From UBA932 sp031548545 (GTDB lineage: Bacteria; Bacteroidota; Bacteroidia; Bacteroidales; UBA932): 64,000 bases of DNA. The stretch lies in NCBI GenBank assembly GCA_031548545.1, contig JAVBQY010000004.1, forward strand, positions 1-64,000, read 5' to 3'. The notes under the pieces are model-generated. The model was not told the DNA's origin, did not search any database, and saw only the letters and a list, made by a program, of their open reading frames with translations. The translations under genes were made by a program, and so were the position numbers. Within the stretch, counting starts at the first letter, position 1, and each line of letters opens with the position of its first letter. Positions 8,027 to 15,390 of the stretch are shown piece after piece.

Positions 8027-8579
8027 TAAAGGCCGCCCAGTTTTTCGTGTCGCCTGCGGACACCGGACGGCTGCTTTGGAAGAAATGGCACATGGCGGCC
8101 GCCAGCCCGTCGGTGGCATCCATGTCTTTGGGTAGTTCCTTGATTTTTAATAAATTTTGCAGGATGGCGGCCACCTGTTCCTTAGAGGCGGCGCCCTGGC
8201 CTGTAATGGCCTGCTTGATTTTACGCGGCGCATATTCCGTAATGGGAATATTGTGCGCCAGCGCGGCGGCAATGGCGGTACCCTGCGCCCGTCCGAGCTT
8301 CAACATAGACTGTACGTTCTTTCCGAAGAAAGGCGCTTCAATAGCCAGTTCGTCAGGGTGGTATCCGTTGATCAATGCGGTGACCCGTTCAAAAATATAT
8401 TGTAGTTTCAGGTAGTGGTCGGTCATCTTGCGCAGGTCTATTATCCCGAGGGCCATCAACTCGGCCTTTTTACCGGTGACGCGGATAATTCCATAGCCGG
8501 TTACGGTGGTGCCCGGGTCTATGCCCATTATTATCCGTTCCTGTAAGGGCTTTTCTGTGTTGATTTTCTGTGAGGCCAT
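7998..8579 (-). CDS. ruvC: Holliday junction resolvase RuvC
   Basis: The 193-residue endonuclease cleaves Holliday junctions with RuvAB. The catalytic acidic tetrad is visible: Asp21 in GIDPGTT, Glu81 in AIEAPFFG, and Asp154/Asp157 in DATDGLAAAMCH. The ATG at 8579 adds a 17-residue tail before the first strand; an internal ATG at 8528 would give the family's usual start, so the true start is uncertain. The 3' end runs 29 bases into the convergent lamin-tail gene. The next minus-strand gene upstream ends only 20 bases away. Confidence 0.95.
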   Translation of the reverse strand: MASQKINTEKPLQERIIMGIDPGTTVTGYGIIRVTGKKAELMALGIIDLRKMTDHYLKLQYIFERVTALINGYHPDELAIEAPFFGKNVQSMLKLGRAQGTAIAAALAHNIPITEYAPRKIKQAITGQGAASKEQVAAILQNLLKIKELPKDMDATDGLAAAMCHFFQSSRPVSAGDTKNWAAFIKKNPDRVK

Positions 8580-8599
8580 GCAATAAATAAGCGGGTAAA

Positions 8600-9547
8600 T
8601 TATTCTACAATGAGGTATCCGGTGAGGGCGTCAAAAAAACGGCTTTTTTTATAATCGTGGATCCACCGGCGGTAGCCGTAATCCCAAATCTCAAGATCAA
8701 TCTTGTCCCCCCTGTCATGTATGGCATGCAGCCGTATGAAATGGCTGCCCCAGAGTACAAATTCCGAATTGTTCCGGAAATAAGGCCCGTCTACCATCAG
8801 GTATACGGTTTTTTCCGTTGCACAGGCGCCGGTAATTACCGGCCATACTTTTTCCGGAGAGGGCAGGCAATCATGCATGGACGCCCCTTTGGCCGTGTAG
8901 TCCAGGGCGAAAAACTCCCCGGCTATCAGCATAAATTGTTTGAACATGGTAGAGCCGAACCCCAGTTTCTTGGTCGCATCCCCTTTTTGAAACGTGCCGC
9001 GGCCGAATACGCCCGGATAACGATATTTCAGGCAAAGGATAATCATCTGGTCGGCCTCGTTCTCGCTCAGCAGTTCACTGTTGGCCACAAATTCATCCCC
9101 CTTCCACTCCCTTATCCTGCTTTCGGGGATCAGCTCCCCGTCGAGTATACGGCCTACAAAACTGCGGGTACGTTCATTCGGCGCCAGCCGTATGGAATCC
9201 CGGCCATTGAAATATACGGCTTCTCCCTGCCTGTAAAAATCCAGCAGCAATTGTACATACCCCACGGGGTTTGTTGCAATCAGATTGTTGGCAATCAAAG
9301 CAGAGGGCCCGCAAAACTGGGCGCCGAAACCCTGGCAGAATTTTTGCGGCGCGATCAGTCGCCGCTTGATATTATCAATAAATTTCTCGGTGTTCAGGTG
9401 TTTGAAATACGGGCTCTTTTCCGGCCGGCTTTGTTCAAAACCTTCAATCAGCGCCCATGCCGTACTGTCCGGAACCTGGCTATGAGCATCCGGTAGCAGG
9501 CAAAGTACAAGAAACAATAGTATGAACAGTTTTTTTTTCAAAACCAA
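8600..9547 (-). CDS. Secreted papain-like cysteine peptidase candidate
   Basis: A 315-residue protein with an N-terminal signal peptide (cleavage near AHSQ). I know no named family for it. It has a Q-x-CGPSA motif (Gln77, Cys79) at the start of a helix-like segment, a late GSHFIRL motif (His269) and IWDYG (Asp289). This Cys-His-Asp order with an upstream oxyanion Gln is that of papain-fold and C39-like peptidases. The hydrolase assignment is inference from motif order. The likely location is periplasm or cell surface. It sits between ruvC and purN with short gaps, but a functional link to them is unlikely. Confidence 0.6.
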   Translation of the reverse strand: MVLKKKLFILLFLVLCLLPDAHSQVPDSTAWALIEGFEQSRPEKSPYFKHLNTEKFIDNIKRRLIAPQKFCQGFGAQFCGPSALIANNLIATNPVGYVQLLLDFYRQGEAVYFNGRDSIRLAPNERTRSFVGRILDGELIPESRIREWKGDEFVANSELLSENEADQMIILCLKYRYPGVFGRGTFQKGDATKKLGFGSTMFKQFMLIAGEFFALDYTAKGASMHDCLPSPEKVWPVITGACATEKTVYLMVDGPYFRNNSEFVLWGSHFIRLHAIHDRGDKIDLEIWDYGYRRWIHDYKKSRFFDALTGYLIVE

Positions 9548-9572
9548 TCGTTGAAGCTTTAACCTTAAATTT

Positions 9573-10145
9573 TTAAACTACTCCCATTATCCATTGCTCA
9601 ACCACCGCCGGGAAATATTCATACTCCAGCGCATGTACTTTCTCGGCTACCTGTTCCGGCGTATCGCCGGGCAATACCGGGCAGGAGGCCTGAAACAAGG
9701 GCTGTCCGTGGTCATATTCCGCATCTACGCAATGTATGGTGATGCCGCTTTCCGTCTCGCCGTGGTTGACCACCGCTTCATGCACATGCATGCCATACAT
9801 GCCTTTTCCGCCGTATTTGGGCAGGAGCGCCGGGTGAATATTCACAATACCTTTGGGGTAGGCATTGATCAGCTCGTCGGGGATAAGCCATAGAAAGCCG
9901 GCCAGGACCAGCCTGTCTACCCCGGAGTCTTTTAGCTGCTGTAACACCTGCTTACTGTGGTAAAATTCATTTTTGCCGAAGACCCCGCTTGGTACACCCA
10001 GTCTCCTGGCGCGTTCCAATACATAGGCATCCGGCCGGTTGCTCAGTACCAAAACGATGCGGATATCCGGATGTCCGTCAAAATAACGGATCAAATTTTC
10101 TGCATTGCTTCCTGATCCGGAGGCCAATATCGCTATATTAGTCAT
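9573..10145 (-). CDS. purN: Phosphoribosylglycinamide formyltransferase PurN
   Basis: The 190-residue enzyme transfers a formyl group from 10-formyl-tetrahydrofolate to GAR in purine synthesis. It has the P-loop-like ASGSGSNAENL start and the catalytic triad Asn102, His104 (NIHPALLP) and Asp145 (DAEYDHGQP). Length and motifs fit the family. A -7 box on the minus strand (TACCTTTG, 10211 to 10204) predicts a leader of about 55 bases. Confidence 0.95.
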   Translation of the reverse strand: MTNIAILASGSGSNAENLIRYFDGHPDIRIVLVLSNRPDAYVLERARRLGVPSGVFGKNEFYHSKQVLQQLKDSGVDRLVLAGFLWLIPDELINAYPKGIVNIHPALLPKYGGKGMYGMHVHEAVVNHGETESGITIHCVDAEYDHGQPLFQASCPVLPGDTPEQVAEKVHALEYEYFPAVVEQWIMGVV

Positions 10146-10203
10146 TTTATTATATTATTGATAACGAGTATTATGCTTGTTTTTTAGAAAAAAAATACTT
10201 AAA

Positions 10204-10211
10204 CAAAGGTA
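10204..10211 (-). promoter_or_regulatory. -7 box of purN
   Basis: TACCTTTG on the minus strand in the divergent region between purN and the starch-synthase-like gene. No -33 TTTG at canonical spacing is seen. Confidence 0.45.
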
Positions 10212-10252
10212 TGAAATAAATAAAAAACAAGCTATATGTCAGGGAATATTTG

Positions 10253-10260
10253 TAATTTTG
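10253..10260 (+). promoter_or_regulatory. -7 box of the starch-synthase-like gene
   Basis: TAATTTTG matches TAnnTTTG, 27 bases before the ATG at 10288. Confidence 0.45.
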
Positions 10261-10287
10261 CCTTTCTTAAAGCATAATATACCCCTT

Positions 10288-11091
10288 ATGGAACCGACGC
10301 GCATTTTATTCGTGAGTACAGAGATGGAGCCTTATCTTCCGGCATCGGAAGTGGCAACCCTGGTTCGAACGCTCTCACAGGGAATACAGGAAAAAGGCCG
10401 TGAAATTCGCACGTTTATACCGCGCTACGGTTGTGTGAATGAACGGAGGAATCAGTTGCATGAAGTGATCCGCCTTTCCGGTATGAACCTTATTATAGAC
10501 GACACCGACCATCCGCTGATCATCAAGGTAGCCTCGCTGCCGTCGGCGCGTATGCAGGTTTATTTTATTGACAATGAAGACTATTTTCACCGCAGGGCCA
10601 TGCAGCATGGTGAAGACGGCGTATTCTTCGGGGATAATGACGAGCGCAGTATTTTCTTTGTGCGGGGGGTATTGGAAACCGTTAAGAAACTTCGTTGGTC
10701 ACCGGCGGTGGTGCATTGCCATGGCTGGTTTTCCTGTCTGCTCGCTGTTTTCCTGAAAAAGTCCTATAAGGATGATCCGCTTTTTGCCCACACGAAGGTT
10801 GTGTTGTCTGTTTATAATGAAGATTTAACACTTCCGCTGGCCGCCAATATGAAGCAAAAGATGTTAATAGATAACATCAAGAGCAAGGATGTGGAGGCCT
10901 TGTCGGAGTCTAACTGCCTTAACCTGATGAAGCTGGCTATTCAGTATTCCGACGGGATTATTGCCGGCAGCCCGGATGTTAATCCGGAGCTGGTAAAATA
11001 TGCCAAAAGCTTGAAAAAACCGGTGTTGCCGTATCAGGCCGGTGATTTTGTTCAGGCTTATAATACGTTTTATGACAAAATAATCAGCTAA
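10288..11091 (+). CDS. Glycogen/starch synthase N-terminal-domain protein (GT5-like)
   Basis: 267 residues matching only the N-terminal Rossmann domain of starch synthases (ILFVSTEMEPYLPASEVATL; VVHCHGWFSCLL), about half the length of a full GT5 enzyme. The usual KTGGL nucleotide-binding motif is replaced by ASEVATL and the second, ADP-binding domain is missing. Catalysis as a normal glycogen synthase is therefore doubtful. Short proteins of this type next to DUF4270 genes recur in Bacteroidota. I chose the ATG at 10288 because it follows the promoter; an upstream in-frame ATG at 10177 precedes it. It overlaps the next gene by one base (TAATG). Confidence 0.75.
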   Translation: MEPTRILFVSTEMEPYLPASEVATLVRTLSQGIQEKGREIRTFIPRYGCVNERRNQLHEVIRLSGMNLIIDDTDHPLIIKVASLPSARMQVYFIDNEDYFHRRAMQHGEDGVFFGDNDERSIFFVRGVLETVKKLRWSPAVVHCHGWFSCLLAVFLKKSYKDDPLFAHTKVVLSVYNEDLTLPLAANMKQKMLIDNIKSKDVEALSESNCLNLMKLAIQYSDGIIAGSPDVNPELVKYAKSLKKPVLPYQAGDFVQAYNTFYDKIIS

Positions 11092-12395
11092 TGAGTATAT
11101 CCCGTATTTTTGCTATAATAGCAGCCGCCTGTTTGTTGAATGCCTGTATTGAGGTGGATAACACGCTGGGACTTGATTTTGTCCCCGATTCGGAGTTGCT
11201 GAAGGTTGACCAGTATGAGTTTTCCATTCCATTTACCACAGTTGCCTTGGATTCTGTTGTTTCTTCTTCTATTCAATATGGTACCATCGGCTACATGAAT
11301 AATGATCCCTTCGGGTTATTTTATGCCGGGGCTGTTTTCCGCTTTATCCCCTATACGCTCGGATTCTCTTATCCGGATGGCGCTGTACTGGATTCGGCGT
11401 ATATAGAAATTCCGTTATATGGCAAAACCGTTACCGGCGACGCCTATGATGTAGGCCAGCAATTAACCCTGTACGCCCTGAACAGGGATCTTTCTTACGC
11501 CCGGAATTATTATAACAATTCCTTAAAGACAAGTGACTATCACTCCACTCCGGTGAGCCTGCCTTATACTTACACCGGCGGCGATACGATACGGCTCCGG
11601 TTCACCGACGAGTTTGCCGCCTCATTGGTGAGCGCTACAAGTGAAGAAATGGCAAGTGACAGTTTGTTTCTGCGTGCTTTTAAAGGGCTCTACCTGGCTG
11701 CGGATACTTCAACCGCTACGGCCGGAAGCGGCGGGCGGGTGACTTATTTCGATTATAGCAAAGCTTCGCTGGCGGTCAATTTCCATAAGTCGGCGGCAGA
11801 CGATACGGCCCGTTATTATTATTATATCCTGGACCAGAATGCCAATTTCAATGTGTTTAAGCACAGTTCGGCAGCCCTGGCCGGGACCGGCCCCTCCGAC
11901 CATGTATACATGGAAGGTCTGGCCGGTGTGAAACCCTTCGTTAATTTTAATGTGGTGAGGGACAGTATAAAAAATTATATGACCAGGTTGCATGCCGATG
12001 TCTCCAAGTTGGCCGTCAACAGGGCGGAACTGGTGTTCGACGTTGATTATCCGGCTTACACTATGGATACTTATCCGGAGCGGACAACCCTGGCTTATAG
12101 CAAGGATACCACCTATTCTTTTTTGACGGATACCTACCAGAATCTGTTTGACGGCGTCCTCAATCGTTCCGTACAGCAATACAGCTATAATGTGACTTAT
12201 TTTACCCAGGGGCTTTTCCATCATCATAACTATGATACTGCAGCTACGGCCACACAATTACACCTGTATCCGCTCAATGTCAGTTATGATTATTATGGTT
12301 CGGAAATTCTTGATTTGGAAAGGGTTATTTATTCTTTTGGGGTACTGAAAGGTCCTTCGGCCAAATTAAAATTGACTTATACTTTGTTGAAATAA
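11091..12395 (+). CDS. DUF4270 lipoprotein
   Basis: A 434-residue lipoprotein with an N-terminal hydrophobic segment and lipobox LLNAC (Cys19), matching the Bacteroidota DUF4270 family in length and opening (NTLGLDFVPDSELL). These proteins are envelope-located and of unknown function. Beta-rich sequence follows with no catalytic motif visible. It is translationally coupled to the GT5-like gene through a one-base overlap. The promoter of the following tRNA starts in its last codons. Confidence 0.85.
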   Translation: MSISRIFAIIAAACLLNACIEVDNTLGLDFVPDSELLKVDQYEFSIPFTTVALDSVVSSSIQYGTIGYMNNDPFGLFYAGAVFRFIPYTLGFSYPDGAVLDSAYIEIPLYGKTVTGDAYDVGQQLTLYALNRDLSYARNYYNNSLKTSDYHSTPVSLPYTYTGGDTIRLRFTDEFAASLVSATSEEMASDSLFLRAFKGLYLAADTSTATAGSGGRVTYFDYSKASLAVNFHKSAADDTARYYYYILDQNANFNVFKHSSAALAGTGPSDHVYMEGLAGVKPFVNFNVVRDSIKNYMTRLHADVSKLAVNRAELVFDVDYPAYTMDTYPERTTLAYSKDTTYSFLTDTYQNLFDGVLNRSVQQYSYNVTYFTQGLFHHHNYDTAATATQLHLYPLNVSYDYYGSEILDLERVIYSFGVLKGPSAKLKLTYTLLK

Positions 12396-12413
12396 ACAAA
12401 ATTTGTATATTTG
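12383..12413 (+). promoter_or_regulatory. Promoter of tRNA-Lys
   Basis: TTTG at 12383-12386, 19 bases, TATATTTG at 12406-12413: a full Bacteroidota consensus. The -33 element lies inside the end of the DUF4270 gene. The tRNA begins 13 bases after the -7 box. Confidence 0.8.
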
Positions 12414-12425
12414 CACCCCTTAAAT

Positions 12426-12501
12426 GACTCCGTAGCTCAGCTGGTAGAGCAATTGACTCTTAATCAATGGGTCGACGGTTCGAATCCGTCCGGGGTCACC
12501 A
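12426..12501 (+). tRNA. tRNA-Lys (anticodon CTT)
   Basis: 76 bases including an encoded CCA (12499-12501). The acceptor stem GACTCCG pairs with CGGGGTC, the D arm is AGCTC..GAGC, the anticodon loop CTCTTAA (12457-12463) carries CTT at 12459-12461, and the T arm contains GGTTCGAATCC. Confidence 0.97.
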
Positions 12502-12504
12502 GAA

Positions 12505-12538
12505 AACGCTGACAGCTCAACACCTGTTGGCGTTTTTT
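12505..12538 (+). terminator. Intrinsic terminator after tRNA-Lys
   Basis: AACGCTGACAG pairs with CTGTTGGCGTT (one G-T pair and one mismatch) around an eight-base loop, followed by a run of T. It separates the tRNA from the ABC-F gene starting at 12553. Confidence 0.75.
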
Positions 12539-12552
12539 ATAAATTAAATCCT

Positions 12553-14325
12553 ATGGCGGCTAATCTTCAGGTAGAAAATTTGAGTAAGAGTTTCGGCGTG
12601 TTGACCCTTTTTGAAAAGATCAGTTTTGTGATCAACGAAGGGCAGCGGGTTGGGCTTATTGCACGGAATGGCGCAGGCAAAACCACCTTGTTGAATATTA
12701 TAACGGGGCGTGATGAGGCTGACAGCGGGGAGGTCTTGTTGCGTAAAGGCGTCAAGCTCGGTTACCTGCCGCAGGACCCTTATTTTGCTCCCGGAACTAC
12801 CGTGATGGAAGCCTGCAGCAATGCCGGACAGAGTCTTGAGGCGGAACAGCGGGCGAAGAAAATACTCACGCAGTTGCAGATTAAGCGGCTGGACCAGCGG
12901 GTCGAAGAACTCTCGGGCGGACAGTTGAAGCGCGTGGCCCTGGCCAATGTGTTGATCGCCGAGCCCGATCTGTTGATCCTGGATGAGCCTACCAACCATC
13001 TTGACCTTGAGATGACCGAGTGGCTGGAAGAATACCTGCGCCGCTCGAAACTCAGCCTACTGATGGTAACGCACGACCGCTACTTCCTTGACCGGGTGTG
13101 TTCCGATATTATAGAGCTTGACCGGAAGAAAATTTATCCTTATAAGGGAAACTATTCCTATTTTCTGGAAAAACGCCAGGAGCGTATTACGGCCGAGAAT
13201 GCCGAGTTGGACCATGCCAATAATCTTTTCCGGCGGGAGCTGGAATGGATGCGCCGGCAGCCGCAGGCGCGCGGCACCAAGGCGAAATCTCGCGTAGAGG
13301 GCTTTTATGAACTGGAAGAAAAGGTAAAACAACAGCGGGAGCAGGAGCGCTTAAAACTCAAGGTAAACGCCTCCTACATCGGATCAAAAATTTTTGAAGC
13401 CAAGTATATTTCCAAAAGTTTCGGCGACCTCAAAATTGTGGAGGACTTCCATTATATCTTTTCCCGTTATGAAAAGATGGGCATTATCGGCAATAACGGT
13501 ACGGGTAAGACCACCTTTATCAAGATGCTGATCGGAGAGGTCAAACCTGACCGCGGCGCCTTTGATATCGGGGAGACCGTGCGCTTCGGCTATTACGGGC
13601 AGTCCGGGCTGGAGTTTGAACCCTCGGCCAAGGTGATTGATGTCGTACGCGATATTGCAGAAGAGATTTCCCTGGGCAATGGAAAAAAACTAACGGCTAC
13701 GCAATTCCTGCAGCATTTTTTATTTACGCCGGAAAAACAGCATAACTATGTGGCCAAACTCAGCGGAGGGGAGCGCCGTCGTTTGTACCTCTGTACGGTC
13801 TTGATCCGCAACCCTAATTTCCTGGTGCTCGACGAGCCTACCAACGACCTTGATATTGCCACCCTGAATATCCTGGAAGATTACCTGCAGGGCTTCAAGG
13901 GCTGTGTGATCGTCGTGTCACATGACCGTTATTTCATGGACAAGGTGGTGGATCACCTGCTGGTATTCCGCGGCAATGCGGAGATTAAAGATTTTCCGGG
14001 CAATTATACGGATTACCGTTGCTGGAAAGAAGAACAGGCGCGCAAAGAAAGGGAGAATACCGTTAAGCCGGAGAAAACGGCGGCCAAACCGGTAAAGGAA
14101 ACGGCTCCGAAGACAAAACGCTCTTTCAAAGAACAGCGTGAATTTGAGGCCCTGGAACAGGGAATTGCCGTGCTGGAGGCCGAAAAGCAGCAGCTGGAAA
14201 CAGATTTGAGCTCCGGAGCGCTGGATCATGCTGATCTGATGGGTAAATCTACCCGGATCGGAGAAGTGAACGGGTTGTTGGAAGAAAAGATGTTGCGCTG
14301 GATGGAGCTCAGTGAGCTGGAGTAA
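12553..14325 (+). CDS. uup: ABC-F ATPase, Uup type
   Basis: A 590-residue soluble protein with two ABC domains: Walker A NGAGKTT near residue 40 and NGTGKTT near 318, signatures LSGGQ and LSGGE, and both with LILDEPTNHLD-type Walker B motifs. There are no membrane segments. The linker between them (about 195-275) is the ABC-F P-site-tRNA interaction motif. A charged C-terminal coiled coil (about 520-590) is characteristic of Uup. The family acts on the ribosome during translation and in E. coli Uup also affects transposon excision. It starts 15 bases after the tRNA-Lys terminator. Confidence 0.88.
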   Translation: MAANLQVENLSKSFGVLTLFEKISFVINEGQRVGLIARNGAGKTTLLNIITGRDEADSGEVLLRKGVKLGYLPQDPYFAPGTTVMEACSNAGQSLEAEQRAKKILTQLQIKRLDQRVEELSGGQLKRVALANVLIAEPDLLILDEPTNHLDLEMTEWLEEYLRRSKLSLLMVTHDRYFLDRVCSDIIELDRKKIYPYKGNYSYFLEKRQERITAENAELDHANNLFRRELEWMRRQPQARGTKAKSRVEGFYELEEKVKQQREQERLKLKVNASYIGSKIFEAKYISKSFGDLKIVEDFHYIFSRYEKMGIIGNNGTGKTTFIKMLIGEVKPDRGAFDIGETVRFGYYGQSGLEFEPSAKVIDVVRDIAEEISLGNGKKLTATQFLQHFLFTPEKQHNYVAKLSGGERRRLYLCTVLIRNPNFLVLDEPTNDLDIATLNILEDYLQGFKGCVIVVSHDRYFMDKVVDHLLVFRGNAEIKDFPGNYTDYRCWKEEQARKERENTVKPEKTAAKPVKETAPKTKRSFKEQREFEALEQGIAVLEAEKQQLETDLSSGALDHADLMGKSTRIGEVNGLLEEKMLRWMELSELE

Positions 14326-14358
14326 TACCTGCAGCACGGCCTAAAATTCGCTTCTTTT

Positions 14359-14390
14359 CTTGTTTTCTTTCCTAAAAAAATGTAAATTTG
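14359..14390 (+). promoter_or_regulatory. Promoter of the TPR gene
   Basis: CTTG at 14359-14362, 20 bases, TAAATTTG at 14383-14390, 34 bases before the ATG. Confidence 0.65.
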
Positions 14391-14424
14391 TAGTTCGTAC
14401 AATTTTTACAAAACACAAATTACT

Positions 14425-15390
14425 ATGAAAATCATTAAAACCCTTTCTTTAACAGTGCTTTTTGCGGCTCTGTCGTTAACCAGCCTGTGCGCGCAAGACA
14501 TTAATGAGGCCATTGAACTTTATAACAGTGGTATAAAGGCATATCAGGAATCACAATATCCCAAGGCGATCAGTGATATTGAAAAAGCGCTCTCTATTGT
14601 TAGCGCTGTAGAAGACGAACAAGCTCCCGCCGTGAAAGAAAATTGCGAAAAATTGATTCCGCAACTCTATCTCAGCCAGGCTAAACAACAGGTGGTAGCG
14701 AAACAATACGCCGACGCCCTGAAGAGTTTGGATAATACCGCCGCAGTGGCCGGCAAGTACAATGATGAGGAGGTGAAGGCTTCGGTAGAAGAACTCAAAC
14801 CCCAGGTGTATACGGCTATGGGTGCAGCCGATGTGGATGCCGGTAAGATAAAAGAAGGCATTGCTTCTTATAAAAAAGCCATGGAATATGATAAAGACAA
14901 CTCTACCTTGTACTTGCGCATGGCACTGGCCCAGCTGAAAGATAAGGATGAAGAAGGCGCTATTGCCAGCTTTACGCAGATTACGACTATGGAAGGCGCC
15001 AAGCCTAATGACCTGGCCAATGCCAAAAAACAAACGAGCATCATCTACCTGAAACGCGCAGCTGCCGCCCAGCCTGCTAAAAAATGGGCTGTGGTATATG
15101 AAAATGCACAGAAAGCGGCCGGATTTGATGATACCAATATGCAGACACAGCGTTTATTGGGAACCGCTGCCAGCGAACTGAAAAAATGGGATGAGGCTAT
15201 TGACGCTTACGAAGCCGTGATGGCCGCTGATCCCAATGCCAAAGATAAGAGCACCAGTATTTATCGCCTGGCTATGGCCAATGAGGCTAAGGGGGATAAA
15301 GCAAAAGCCTGCGCTTATTACAAACAAATCACAGGAGATGCCAGTTATAAGGCTTTCGCAGAACATAAGGTAAAAGAACTGTGCCAATAG
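14425..15390 (+). CDS. Secreted tetratricopeptide-repeat protein
   Basis: 321 residues: a signal peptide ending near SLCAQ, then helical repeats rich in Ala, Lys and Asp with TPR-like spacing (YNSGIKAYQESQYPKAI at about 31; KKAMEYDKDNSTLYLRMALAQL at about 150; AIDAYEAVMAADP at about 255). It is probably periplasmic and likely a scaffold. The partner is unknown. Its stop codon lies inside the start of the U32 gene (10-base overlap), so the two are co-translated. Confidence 0.8.
   Translation: MKIIKTLSLTVLFAALSLTSLCAQDINEAIELYNSGIKAYQESQYPKAISDIEKALSIVSAVEDEQAPAVKENCEKLIPQLYLSQAKQQVVAKQYADALKSLDNTAAVAGKYNDEEVKASVEELKPQVYTAMGAADVDAGKIKEGIASYKKAMEYDKDNSTLYLRMALAQLKDKDEEGAIASFTQITTMEGAKPNDLANAKKQTSIIYLKRAAAAQPAKKWAVVYENAQKAAGFDDTNMQTQRLLGTAASELKKWDEAIDAYEAVMAADPNAKDKSTSIYRLAMANEAKGDKAKACAYYKQITGDASYKAFAEHKVKELCQ

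Noticed and set aside
8657..9496. 279-codon plus-strand frame opposite the cysteine-peptidase-like gene
   Set aside because: Entirely within the minus-strand gene, which has a signal peptide and catalytic-type motifs; the mirror frame has none.
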